Part shown: one piece after another, positions 17,466 through 25,400 of the stretch | Numbering within the stretch: position 1 is the first letter of the stretch | Layout: each line of letters opens with the position of its first letter | Assembly: GCA_947597925.1 (NCBI GenBank) | Contig: CANQFA010000003.1 | Span: 1 to 64,000, forward strand | DNA: 64,000 bases | Reading direction: 5' to 3' | Source: an uncultured Clostridia bacterium | Lineage (GTDB): Bacteria > Bacillota > Clostridia > Christensenellales > Borkfalkiaceae | The notes under the pieces: model-generated | Databases searched by the model: none | What the model saw: only the letters and a program-made list of their open reading frames with translations | What the model was told of the DNA's origin: nothing | Program-made: the position numbers and the translations under genes

Positions 17466-18772
17466 TCGTTCTCCTTCTTTGCGCGCACCGTGATCTTGAT
17501 GGGCGTGCCGGTAAAGTCATATGCCTCGCGGATGACGTTCTCGAGATAGCGCTCGTAGGAGAAGTGCAGGAGGGTGTCGTCATTGACCATGAGGACGAAG
17601 TTGGGCGGGCAGACGGAGGGCTGGGAGGCATAATAGAGCTTCATGCGCCTTCCGTTGTAGCTCGGCGGCTCGGAGACGCGCACGGCATCGATGAGGAGGT
17701 CATTGAGCGCGCCCGTGGGGACGCGGAAGTTGGCATGGGCATAGACCTCTTCGGCGAGCTGCAGCACCTTATCGACGCGCTGTCCCGTCTTGGCGGAGAT
17801 ATAGACCGACTTAAAATAGCTCATGAACTTGAGGTCTTCTTTCAGCTTCTTCTCGAAGGTGAGGAAGGTGTTTGTATCCTTCTCCACGGTGTCCCACTTG
17901 TTCATGACGATGACGGAGGGCTTGCCCTGCTCGTGGACATAGCCGATGATGCGCACGTCCTGCTCGGTGAGCCCCTCGGCACAGTCGACGACGAGGAGGC
18001 ACACATCGGCGCGGCGCACGGCGTCGAAGGCGCGGAGCACGGAGTAGTACTCCACGTCGTCCTCTACGGAGCGCTTCCTGCGGATGCCCGCGGTGTCGAT
18101 GAGGGTATAGGCCTTGCCGCCCACCTCGAATCGGGTATCCACGGCGTCGCGCGTGGTGCCCGCAATGGGCGTGACAATGGTGCGCTCCTCCCCCAAAAGT
18201 TTATTGACGAGGGAGCTCTTTCCGGCATTGGGCTTTCCCACGACGGCGATCTTCAGGCTACCCATGTCCTCGGTCTCCCCCTTCGGAAAGCGGGAGACGG
18301 CTTCGTCGAGCACGTCGCCGATCCCGCGCGAATGCTCTGCGGAGATGCCCATGGGTTCGCCGAGTCCGAGCGAGTAGAACTCGAAGAGCTTGTCGGCGGA
18401 ATAGTCATCGATCTTGTTGACGACGAGGATGACGGGCTTTTTCGAGCGGCGGAGGAGGTCGGAGACATCGTAGTCGGAAGAGGTGAGCCCCTCTCTCCCG
18501 TCGGTGAAGAAGAGGATGACATCTGCCGTATCGATGGCGAGCGACGCCTGTATGGCGATGTGCCGCCACATGACGTCTTCGCTGTTCGGCTCCAGCCCGC
18601 CCGTATCGACGAGCGTAAAGGCCCTCCCGCGCCATTCACAATCCGCGGTGATGCGGTCGCGCGTGACGCCCGGCCTGTTTTCGGTGATGGAGATCTTGCG
18701 GCCGGCGACCTTATTGAAAAAGGTGCTCTTGCCGACATTGGGTCTGCCCACGATGGCGATCACGGGTAACAT
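17462..18772 (-). CDS. der: Ribosome assembly GTPase Der (EngA)
   Basis: 436 residues, standard length. Two tandem G domains are seen: the first with GRPNVGKSTFF, DTGG and NKID, the second with GKPNAGKSSL, DTAG and NKWD, followed by a KH-like C-terminal domain. Der binds the 50S subunit late in its assembly and is usually essential. It lies between pyrR and plsY in one operon. Confidence 0.97.
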   Translation of the reverse strand: MLPVIAIVGRPNVGKSTFFNKVAGRKISITENRPGVTRDRITADCEWRGRAFTLVDTGGLEPNSEDVMWRHIAIQASLAIDTADVILFFTDGREGLTSSDYDVSDLLRRSKKPVILVVNKIDDYSADKLFEFYSLGLGEPMGISAEHSRGIGDVLDEAVSRFPKGETEDMGSLKIAVVGKPNAGKSSLVNKLLGEERTIVTPIAGTTRDAVDTRFEVGGKAYTLIDTAGIRRKRSVEDDVEYYSVLRAFDAVRRADVCLLVVDCAEGLTEQDVRIIGYVHEQGKPSVIVMNKWDTVEKDTNTFLTFEKKLKEDLKFMSYFKSVYISAKTGQRVDKVLQLAEEVYAHANFRVPTGALNDLLIDAVRVSEPPSYNGRRMKLYYASQPSVCPPNFVLMVNDDTLLHFSYERYLENVIREAYDFTGTPIKITVRAKKENE

Positions 18773-18791
18773 ATCTTTCTTTCCTTAACTC

Positions 18792-19319
18792 TTATTCTTC
18801 TTTTTGGAGATAGACGGCGTCCTCTCCATCTGTCTCGCGAAAGTGCACGACGACGCGCTCCTTTCTCGAGGTGGGGAGGTTTTTTCCTACCCCTTCTGCC
18901 CAAAACGGCAATTCGCGGTGGCCACGGTCGATGAGGCAATAGAGGCGCACGGAGGCCGCTCTGCCCATCTGTGCGAGGGCGGCGAGGGCGGCGCGCACGG
19001 TGCGGCCCGTAAAGAGCACATCGTCGCAGAGGATGACCTTTTTGCCGTCCAATCCGAAGTCCACCTCGCTGCCGCGGTAGACGGCGTCGCAGCTCCCCGA
19101 GAGGAGATCGTCGCGATAGAGCGAGATATCGAGGATACCCACGGGAAGGCGGACCCCCTCCGCGCGGAAGATCTCCTCCTGCATCCTGCGGGCGAGGATG
19201 ACGCCGCGCGTGCGGATGCCGATGAGTACACAGTTTTCCGTCCCCTCGCTCCTCTCCACCGCCTGCATGGCGAGCCTGCGGACGGCACGGGAAATGTCTT
19301 CTGCCGTGTAGATTACCAT
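18792..19319 (-). CDS. pyrR: PyrR: pyrimidine operon attenuator / uracil phosphoribosyltransferase
   Basis: 175 residues, PyrR length. The PRPP-binding loop VILCDDVLFTGRT and the family stretch GIRTRGVILARRM are present. PyrR binds UMP/UTP and pyr mRNA to promote attenuation and has weak uracil phosphoribosyltransferase activity. No pyr biosynthesis genes or attenuator are in the window; the lspA-rluD-pyrR order is the usual Bacillota arrangement. It starts 11 bases after the rluD-like gene. Confidence 0.93.
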   Translation of the reverse strand: MVIYTAEDISRAVRRLAMQAVERSEGTENCVLIGIRTRGVILARRMQEEIFRAEGVRLPVGILDISLYRDDLLSGSCDAVYRGSEVDFGLDGKKVILCDDVLFTGRTVRAALAALAQMGRAASVRLYCLIDRGHRELPFWAEGVGKNLPTSRKERVVVHFRETDGEDAVYLQKEE

Positions 19320-19330
19320 ACGTCCTCCTC

Positions 19331-20239
19331 TCAGTGTTCGCTCCGTAAAATCGTCAAAACGCGCGTGAATGCCTCGGGCATGGGTGCCTCAAATGTCATC
19401 ACTTCACCCGTCGAGGGGTGCGTGAAGGTGAGGCGGAAGGCGTGCAGGAGCTGTCCTTTCAGGGCAAAGCGCTGCGCCTTATATCCGTAGAGCGGGTCGC
19501 CCACAACGGGGTGGCCCATGTACTTCGCGTGCACGCGGATCTGGTGAGTGCGGCCCGTCTTCAGCGAGAAGCGCACAAGGGTATTTGCCCGAAAACGCTC
19601 CACGACGAAGAAGTCCGTCTCGGCGCGCCGCCCTTCTCCTGCGGGCAGGACGGCCTGCTTCTTTCTGTCCTTCTTGTCCCTCCCCAGTTGCGTGACGATG
19701 TGCCCCGCATCCTCCTTTACGACCCCCTCGAGGAGAGCGTAATATTCCCGCCTTGCCGTCTTCTCGGCGATCTGGCGGGAGAGGGAGAGATGGGCGCGGT
19801 CATTTTTTGCGACGACGAGGAGGCCTGTCGTGTCCTTATCGATGCGGTGCACGATGCCCGGGCGAAGCTCCCCGTTGATGCCGCTCAGGCTGTCGAGGCG
19901 GTAGAGGAGGGCATTGACGAGGGTGCCCGAAGTGTTGCCCGCGCCCGCATGCACGGTCATGCCCTGCGGCTTATTGATGACGGCGAGGTCGCCGTCTTCA
20001 TAGACGATGTCAAGCGGAAGGTCCTCGGGCTCGGCCTCCGTGGGCACGGGGTCGGGAATACAGATCTCCACCTCGTCGCCCGCGCGGAGGGTGTCCCCCG
20101 CCTTTGCATTGGCACCGTTTACCCATACCATGCCGCGATCGGCGAGCTTTTTGACGGCCGAACGGGTGAGGCCGCACCGCTCGCTTAGAAAGACGTCGGC
20201 ACGCACCTTCCCCTCTGCGGAAAAGGTCTCCCGCTTCAT
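19331..20239 (-). CDS. RluD-family 23S rRNA pseudouridine synthase
   Basis: 302 residues. An S4 RNA-binding domain (about 10-60, RSAVKKLADRGMVWVNG) precedes the pseudouridine synthase domain with the catalytic HRIDKDTTGLLVVAKN (Asp in RxD). It would isomerise uridines in large-subunit rRNA. It overlaps lspA by four bases and is followed closely by pyrR, matching the YlyB position in Bacillus. Which uridines it modifies cannot be told. Confidence 0.92.
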   Translation of the reverse strand: MKRETFSAEGKVRADVFLSERCGLTRSAVKKLADRGMVWVNGANAKAGDTLRAGDEVEICIPDPVPTEAEPEDLPLDIVYEDGDLAVINKPQGMTVHAGAGNTSGTLVNALLYRLDSLSGINGELRPGIVHRIDKDTTGLLVVAKNDRAHLSLSRQIAEKTARREYYALLEGVVKEDAGHIVTQLGRDKKDRKKQAVLPAGEGRRAETDFFVVERFRANTLVRFSLKTGRTHQIRVHAKYMGHPVVGDPLYGYKAQRFALKGQLLHAFRLTFTHPSTGEVMTFEAPMPEAFTRVLTILRSEH

Positions 20240-20808
20240 GCCTTGTCCCTCTCTTCCCGCCAGGACTTCTTTAAGGGGAGTACGGCGGAGGGGCCGATGA
20301 AGAGCATGCAGAAGATGAGGGCGACGGCGCCCAACGTGATGAAATAGTCAGCGACATTGCAGACGCCGAAGTTGAAATTCCACCCCATCCAGCCAAAGGG
20401 ACGGAAGGGAGACATGTCGAGAAAGTCGCGCACATAGCCGAGCGCGAGGCGGTCGATGAGATTGCCGAGCGCGCCCGCCTCGATGAAGGCGAGGCAGATG
20501 CGCTCCGCTCTCATCTCGCGGAAGACGGTAAAGGAGAGGACGGCGATGCCGACCGAGAGCCCCATGGTGAGGAGGGTCACGAGCCACATGAAGAGGGGGT
20601 TGTCGCTCCCGATCCCGAAGGCGATGCCCTCATTGTGCACAAAGCGGAAGTCGAGAAAGCCCGTGAGGAAGGGCGCGTATCCTCCCTCCCCGAGGCAGGC
20701 CTCTGCGATCCCCTTTGTCACGAGGTCGACGGCGAGCAAGATGAGCACGACGAGGGCCCACGCGAGGATGCGGATGGCAAGGCGATAGCGCTTCAGCCGC
20801 TCCCTCAT
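20236..20808 (-). CDS. lspA: Lipoprotein signal peptidase II
   Basis: 190 residues, four membrane segments, with the catalytic motifs GNLIDR and FNFGVCNVADYF (the two aspartates) and the NEGIAFG box. It cuts the signal peptide from lipid-modified prolipoproteins. It is a little longer than most LspA proteins because of a charged C-terminal tail. It overlaps both pncB and the rluD-like gene; lgt, which makes its substrate, lies in the same operon. Confidence 0.95.
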   Translation of the reverse strand: MRERLKRYRLAIRILAWALVVLILLAVDLVTKGIAEACLGEGGYAPFLTGFLDFRFVHNEGIAFGIGSDNPLFMWLVTLLTMGLSVGIAVLSFTVFREMRAERICLAFIEAGALGNLIDRLALGYVRDFLDMSPFRPFGWMGWNFNFGVCNVADYFITLGAVALIFCMLFIGPSAVLPLKKSWREERDKA

Positions 20809-22232
20809 AGCGTCCCCTTCTTTTTGACCATCTCGGTCTTGAGCGCGTGGAGCGCGGGAGATAAGTCGACCTTATAGATGTGCGGCAGATCCCGCCGCGT
20901 GTACTCTTCCCAAAACCTCCCCTTCTCCTCGCGGAAGTAGGCCGCGATCTCCGAGAGAGGTACCATGTCCGAGGTACGCTTGCCGTTTTCCATAATTACG
21001 GAGCGCAATCTGCGGGCGCGGAAGTTCGTGACCGTCATGCGCTTCCACGTGTCGACGGGGTGGAAGATCTCGAGCGGGCCCCCTTCGTCCACGACTTCGT
21101 CCGCCCGCACGATATAGTCGGCGATGGCCTTGTCCGTGGCGCGGTCATAGAGGCGGTAGACCTCCTTCATGCCGGGATTGGTAATTTTTTCGGTGGTGTC
21201 GGAGAGTTTGATCTTGGGGATCTCCTTTCCGTTTTCGAAGACGGCGGCGAGCTTATAGACCCCGCCGAGTGCGGGAAGGTCCGCGCTCGTGATGAGCTTG
21301 GTGCCGATGCCCCAGCTGTCGATCTTCGCCCCCTGTTCCTTCAGCGAGGCGACGGAATATTCGTCGAGATCGCCCGAGGCACAGATGACGGCATTGGGGA
21401 ATCCCGCCGCGTCGAGCATCTTTCTCGCCTCCTTCGAGAGGTAGGCGAGGTCGCCCGAGTCGAGGCGGATGCCCTTGGGCTCGTGCCCCGCCGCGCGGAG
21501 CTCTTTGAAGACTTCGATGGCATGCGGCACGCCGCTTCTCAACGTATCGTAGGTATCCACCAAGAGAAGGCATCCGTCAGGGAAGCTCCGTGCATAGGCG
21601 CGGAAGGCCTCGAGCTCGGTGGGAAAATTCATGACCCAGCTGTGCGCCATGGTGCCCGAGACGGGGACATTGAAGAGCTTGCCCGCATAGACATTGGAGG
21701 TGCCCACGCATCCCCCTATCATGGCGGCACGCGCGCCGTAGATGCCCGCATCGGCGCCCTGTGCGCGGCGAAGACCGAACTCCATCACGCCGCCGCCCGC
21801 CGCATCGACGATCTTTGCCGCCTTTGTGGCGATGAGCGTCTGGTGGTTGACGAAGGTCAGAATGGCGGTCTCCACGAGCTGCGCCTGTATCATGGGCGCC
21901 GTGACGGTGAGGATGGGCTCATACGGGAAGACGATCTCCCCCTCCCGCACTGCCGTCACGCGGCCCGTGAAGCGGAGATCTGCGAGATAGGCGAGGAATT
22001 CCTCCGAAAAGATCCCGAGGGAGCGGAGATAGGCGAGGTCCTCCTCCGAGAAGTGAAGGTTTTCGAGGTAGTCGAGCACCTGCTCCATGCCCGCCGCGAC
22101 CGAATAGGTGATGAGCTTATTTGGGCGGAAGAAGACATCGAAGGCGGCGAGCTGTTCGTGCCGTCCCTCGTTGAAGTACCCCTGCCCCATGGTGAGCTGG
22201 TAGAGGTCGGTAAGTAGCGTCAGGTTTCTCAT
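20805..22232 (-). CDS. pncB: Nicotinate phosphoribosyltransferase
   Basis: 475 residues. Motifs include TDLYQLTMGQGYF at the start, GTMAHSWVM and the phosphate-binding stretch IRLDSGDLAYLS. It joins nicotinic acid and PRPP to form nicotinate mononucleotide in NAD salvage. It overlaps lgt upstream and lspA downstream by four bases each, so it is coupled to lipoprotein processing genes only by expression, not pathway. Confidence 0.94.
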   Translation of the reverse strand: MRNLTLLTDLYQLTMGQGYFNEGRHEQLAAFDVFFRPNKLITYSVAAGMEQVLDYLENLHFSEEDLAYLRSLGIFSEEFLAYLADLRFTGRVTAVREGEIVFPYEPILTVTAPMIQAQLVETAILTFVNHQTLIATKAAKIVDAAGGGVMEFGLRRAQGADAGIYGARAAMIGGCVGTSNVYAGKLFNVPVSGTMAHSWVMNFPTELEAFRAYARSFPDGCLLLVDTYDTLRSGVPHAIEVFKELRAAGHEPKGIRLDSGDLAYLSKEARKMLDAAGFPNAVICASGDLDEYSVASLKEQGAKIDSWGIGTKLITSADLPALGGVYKLAAVFENGKEIPKIKLSDTTEKITNPGMKEVYRLYDRATDKAIADYIVRADEVVDEGGPLEIFHPVDTWKRMTVTNFRARRLRSVIMENGKRTSDMVPLSEIAAYFREEKGRFWEEYTRRDLPHIYKVDLSPALHALKTEMVKKKGTL

Positions 22233-23209
22233 GAGTCCTCCTTCCCGTCCTCCGCGGGCTCTTCGGAAGACTCTTGCTCTTCGGAAGGCTCGGGCTCTTC
22301 GGGCGCCTCAGCGGCAGGCGGGATCATATTGAATTTGGCCGTGGGGACGGCCTTTTTATCGGTGGATAGAAATTTTGTGACGGCGCACGGGTCGCCCCAT
22401 TTGCTCCCGATGACCGCGCCCTCCTTCCTGTAATTGAGAAAGAGGAGGACGGCGATGCCGACGAGCCCGCCCACCGCCATGAGGACGGCAAAGACTTCGC
22501 TCCACCAGATGCCGCCGCCGTCAAGGATAAAGGCGGGATCGCGGAAGGGCTCCATGATGGAGCGCACGGTGCCGTACCACAGGAAATAGGCGCAGACGAA
22601 GAGCCCATTCGGCTTTTTCGCGAACTTCCACGCGAGGGTATAGAGGAGCGCCCAGCCGATGGTATTTGCCACGCCCTCGTAGAAGAAGAAGGCATAGTGC
22701 CATTCGCCGTGTACCTCGACGGCGAAGGGAAACCACTGCATGGCGGGATTTGTCACGAGCCCGCCGTAGACCTCGCCGTTGAAGAAATTGCCCCACCTGC
22801 CGATGGCCTGTGCGAGCAGGATATTGATGACGATGCAGTCGGCGACGCGGAGGAAGTTTACCCTGTACACGAGGCAGACGACAAGTCCCGCCGTCACGCC
22901 GCCGATGAGCCCGCCCGTGATGGAGAGCCCCTGCCACGGGAAGACGAAGAGTGCACCGATGCCGAGCGAGGGATCGGTGAGGCAGGAAAAGAGGCGCGCC
23001 CCCACGATGGCGGTGGGAATGCAGAAGACAAAGAGCGTCAGCACGAAGTTGGGGTCCGCATTTCTCCGCTTCATGAGGAGCGCGGAGAGGCAGGCGGCAA
23101 CGACCATGCCCGTCACGATGACCATGGCATAGTAGGCAATGGGGATGCCGAAGACATAGATCCCCGTATCATAGGCGCCGAAGAGCGGATTCAGAAGGTT
23201 GGAAACCAT
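22229..23209 (-). CDS. lgt: Prolipoprotein diacylglyceryl transferase
   Basis: 326 residues from ATG at 23209. Seven membrane segments and the Lgt signature GRWGNFFNGEVYG are visible. It transfers diacylglycerol from phosphatidylglycerol to the lipobox cysteine. The C-terminus has an unusual acidic Pro/Glu/Ser tail (about 30 residues). I prefer 23209 to the GTG at 23221 because GGGAGGG lies just before it, although the spacing to the ATG is short. First gene of the operon, with its own promoter. Confidence 0.94.
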   Translation of the reverse strand: MVSNLLNPLFGAYDTGIYVFGIPIAYYAMVIVTGMVVAACLSALLMKRRNADPNFVLTLFVFCIPTAIVGARLFSCLTDPSLGIGALFVFPWQGLSITGGLIGGVTAGLVVCLVYRVNFLRVADCIVINILLAQAIGRWGNFFNGEVYGGLVTNPAMQWFPFAVEVHGEWHYAFFFYEGVANTIGWALLYTLAWKFAKKPNGLFVCAYFLWYGTVRSIMEPFRDPAFILDGGGIWWSEVFAVLMAVGGLVGIAVLLFLNYRKEGAVIGSKWGDPCAVTKFLSTDKKAVPTAKFNMIPPAAEAPEEPEPSEEQESSEEPAEDGKEDS

Positions 23210-23235
23210 AAGCCCTCCCACGATAAGATATCCCT

Positions 23236-23265
23236 ATTATACCACGCCCGCAAAAGAAAAGTCAA
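23236..23265 (-). promoter_or_regulatory. Promoter of the lgt operon
   Basis: Minus strand TTGACT (23260-23265), 18-base spacer, TATAAT (23236-23241), 27 bases before the lgt start. The -35 box lies in the 3' arm of the upstream gene's terminator hairpin. Confidence 0.8.
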
Positions 23266-23280
23266 CCGCAAGCGGTTGAC
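23252..23280 (-). terminator. Terminator of the folT-like gene
   Basis: GTCAACCGC and GCGGTTGAC form a near-perfect stem (23261-23280) followed on the minus strand by TTTTCTTTT, 14 bases after the stop codon at 23295. Confidence 0.8.
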
Positions 23281-23294
23281 ATGTAAAACTTTTC

Positions 23295-23981
23295 TCAGTC
23301 GAAATGCACTTTGAGGGGGCGGATGGCGTTGAGTGCGGGCACGGCGGCGAAGAGCAGGGCGTAATTTACGGCGCTGTTTACGATCTGCCCGAGAAAGAGA
23401 TAGCGGATGACGAGGTAGATGCCGAAGTTGAACTCGCCGCCGAAGCGCGTGGCGACCATCTCGCTCACATTGGCGGGGAAAAAGAGGTCGAGCCCGATAT
23501 AGTACATGCCCGTCGTATTGATGCCCACCGAGCAGATGAGAAAGGTGAGGACGGAGATGAGGGCGAGCTTGAGAAAGATACTGCCGCGGCACTTGATGGG
23601 AATGCGCATGACGAGCCCCGCGATCGCCGCCGTCATGGCGACGGAGAGCGCCACCCACCAGTAGTAGAAATATCCCATGTTGTTGACGAGATATCCTACC
23701 CCATCCCCCAAAAATACGGCGCAGAACCCCGGAAGCGGGCCGAGCACGATCCCCACAAGGACGGACATGAAGACGGTAAAGGAGAACTGGACGGTCAAAA
23801 ACTTGATCTCGAAGATATTGGTGGCGATGCAGAGCGCCGTCATGACGCCGACCCACGCGACGATCTTCGCCCCCGAACCTTCGAGAAGAAGGTCCGAAAA
23901 GAGGAGTTTTTTCCAGAGCGGGATCTTCTTTTTGAGCGACCCGACTTCGGACATGGTGCCTTCGTTTTGTGTTTCTTGCAT
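23295..23981 (-). CDS. folT: ECF transporter substrate-binding (S) subunit, folate type (FolT-like)
   Basis: 228 residues from ATG at 23981, chosen because GGGAGG lies upstream and the earlier in-frame region is the riboswitch leader. About six membrane segments; the pattern MTALCIATNIFEIKF early and FGIYLVIRYLFLGQIVN late is typical of folate-family S components. The THF riboswitch in front argues strongly for folate as substrate. No ATPase or T subunit is adjacent; the shared EcfA1-EcfA2-EcfT module at 58.7-61.2 kb could energise it. Confidence 0.85.
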   Translation of the reverse strand: MQETQNEGTMSEVGSLKKKIPLWKKLLFSDLLLEGSGAKIVAWVGVMTALCIATNIFEIKFLTVQFSFTVFMSVLVGIVLGPLPGFCAVFLGDGVGYLVNNMGYFYYWWVALSVAMTAAIAGLVMRIPIKCRGSIFLKLALISVLTFLICSVGINTTGMYYIGLDLFFPANVSEMVATRFGGEFNFGIYLVIRYLFLGQIVNSAVNYALLFAAVPALNAIRPLKVHFD

Positions 23982-23988
23982 AAATAAA

Positions 23989-24046
23989 ACCTCCCTTGAG
24001 GAGGTCCGCAATGATCGCAAAACTTTCCTTCGGAAAATTTTGCGAT
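23989..24046 (-). promoter_or_regulatory. Expression platform hairpins of the THF riboswitch, one masking the ribosome site
   Basis: On the minus strand ACCTCC (24000-24005) and GGAGGT (23989-23994) form a perfect 6-bp hairpin that would hide the Shine-Dalgarno sequence of the folT-like gene. Just upstream, a 15-bp stem (24014-24028 with 24032-24046, one G-U pair) has a 3-base loop and no T run, so it is not a usual terminator. Together they suggest control of translation. Confidence 0.55.
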
Positions 24047-24098
24047 GTGGAGGCATAACCTTTTCGCTTGTACGAAGCAGAAGGCGGGTCATGCCGAC

Positions 24099-24211
24099 GA
24101 GCGGACGCGCCGCAGCACCGCAGAACGCAGGAGAAAGATTTCCCCGTCCTTTCGTTTGCGAACAACGTCCCGTTTCGCAACACTTGACGCGCTTTGGCTA
24201 CTCTTCGCTCT
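24099..24211 (-). promoter_or_regulatory. Tetrahydrofolate (THF) riboswitch aptamer
   Basis: Reading the minus strand from 24210, the conserved pieces of the THF aptamer appear in order: GAGCG then AGAGTAG, GCGCGTCAAGTG, GGGACGTTG, GCGGTG, and GCGTCCGCTC, where the last CGCTC pairs with the first GAGCG (P1). The element sits between a promoter and a folate-type ECF S subunit gene, the usual context of THF riboswitches in Clostridia. Confidence 0.82.
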
Positions 24212-24212
24212 A

Positions 24213-24241
24213 ATCATACCATGGTGCGCGCGAAAACACAA
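24213..24241 (-). promoter_or_regulatory. Promoter of the riboswitch-controlled folT-like gene
   Basis: Minus strand TTGTGT (24236-24241), 17-base spacer, TATGAT (24213-24218). The predicted start falls at the 5' edge of the riboswitch. Confidence 0.7.
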
Positions 24242-24287
24242 GCGTTTGACCGCATATTTTTCGCAAAACACAAAAAAATATCGTTAT

Positions 24288-24977
24288 ATGGTCCTCGTCG
24301 TCATCCGTACCGCCATCATCTTTTTTTCCCTCCTCGTCATCATGCGGCTCATGGGCAAGCGGCAGATCGGGGAGATGCAGCCCTTTGAGCTCGTCATCAC
24401 CCTGCTCATCGCCGAGCTCGCCTGCATCCCCATGGCGGACACCTCCATTCCCCTCCTCTACGGCATCATTGCGGTGGTCACCATCTATGTCCTCCACGAG
24501 GTGATGACCCTCCTCGACCTCAAACTGAAGCCTGTGAAGGCCTTTATCAGCGGCAAGCCCGCCCTCGTCATGAACAAGGACGGCATCGACGATTCCCAGC
24601 TCAAGCGCAACAATCTCGACGTCTCCGACCTCATAGAGTCCCTGAGGACGGCGGGATATTTTTCCCTCGACTGCGTGGACTACGCCCTCTACGAGTCAAA
24701 CGGGCAGTTTTCCGCCCTGCCGAAGGAAAACTATGAGAGCCTGCAGACCTCCCTGCCCGTCGTCATCGCGGCGAACGGCGAATTCGACAGGAAAAATCTC
24801 GAAGTCACGGGCATTCCGCAGACCTTCTTCGAAGAGGTCCTCGCGCGGGAGGGCATCAGGAAACTCAAGCGGGTCCTCGTGCTCACCGCCGACGGCACGG
24901 GCAAACTTTATCTGCAGGCGAAGGGAAAGAAGTGCCGCGTCCTGCATGTGGCGTATCCGAACGGAACATCGTGGTAA
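24288..24977 (+). CDS. DUF421 (YetF-like) membrane protein
   Basis: 229 residues from ATG at 24288. Three hydrophobic N-terminal segments, with the family motifs RLMGKRQIGEMQPFELVITL and ELACIPM, then a soluble DUF421 domain with ISGKPALVMNKDGID. Related YetF proteins sit in the membrane of spores or cells; their reaction is unknown. The frame is open 80 codons further upstream, but that part is antisense to the riboswitch and does not look coding. No good ribosome site is visible before 24288, so the start is uncertain. It is followed by a DUF4363 gene, a usual partner in Clostridia. Confidence 0.85.
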   Translation: MVLVVIRTAIIFFSLLVIMRLMGKRQIGEMQPFELVITLLIAELACIPMADTSIPLLYGIIAVVTIYVLHEVMTLLDLKLKPVKAFISGKPALVMNKDGIDDSQLKRNNLDVSDLIESLRTAGYFSLDCVDYALYESNGQFSALPKENYESLQTSLPVVIAANGEFDRKNLEVTGIPQTFFEEVLAREGIRKLKRVLVLTADGTGKLYLQAKGKKCRVLHVAYPNGTSW

Positions 24978-24985
24978 AATAGGCA

Positions 24986-25012
24986 AATGGGGTGAGAATT
25001 TCCCACCCCATT
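24986..25012 (+). other. Hairpin between the DUF421 and DUF4363 genes
   Basis: AATGGGGTG (24986-24994) and CACCCCATT (25004-25012) pair perfectly over nine bases. No T run follows, so it may be a processing or attenuation hairpin rather than a terminator. It occupies the place where the next gene's ribosome site would be expected. Confidence 0.5.
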
Positions 25013-25020
25013 ACATAATT

Positions 25021-25398
25021 ATGGTGAAATCGCTCACGGCGATCCTCCTCGCGGCGGCCCTCCTTTTCGGGCTCGGCCTCTTCGAATGGGGATACGTCGA
25101 AAGACAATTTTGCGGCTTCCGCGAAGAGCTCATGACGCTCTATGACAAAGAGGAGGCGGAGACAGCGACCCTCGAGGATGCCAAGGCGGTCAGGGCGGCC
25201 TGGGAGCACCGCAAGGAGGACCTGCACGTCTGGATCCCGCACAATGACATCGCGCGTATCGACGACTATCTCTCCGAGACAGTGCGCTATGTCGCCGAGG
25301 GGGAGCATGAGCTCGCGCTTGCCAAGCTCGAAGTCCTCCTCCATCTCACCGAGTGCCTCCCGGGGACCTATCGTCCCACGCCCGAGAATATCTTCTGA
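25021..25398 (+). CDS. DUF4363-type small membrane-anchored protein
   Basis: 125 residues: an N-terminal hydrophobic segment (about 4-24) followed by a helical, charged extracytoplasmic part ending ECLPGTYRPTPENIF. Size, layout and position after DUF421 fit DUF4363. The function of the family is not known. No Shine-Dalgarno is visible before the ATG, which follows a strong hairpin closely; the frame stays open upstream without a better start. It ends three bases from the convergent dehydratase gene. Confidence 0.75.
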   Translation: MVKSLTAILLAAALLFGLGLFEWGYVERQFCGFREELMTLYDKEEAETATLEDAKAVRAAWEHRKEDLHVWIPHNDIARIDDYLSETVRYVAEGEHELALAKLEVLLHLTECLPGTYRPTPENIF

Positions 25399-25400
25399 AG

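Noticed and set aside
23191-24183. 330-codon ORF over the folT-like gene and riboswitch
   Set aside because: Another frame of the same strand as folT; Arg/His-rich without motif.
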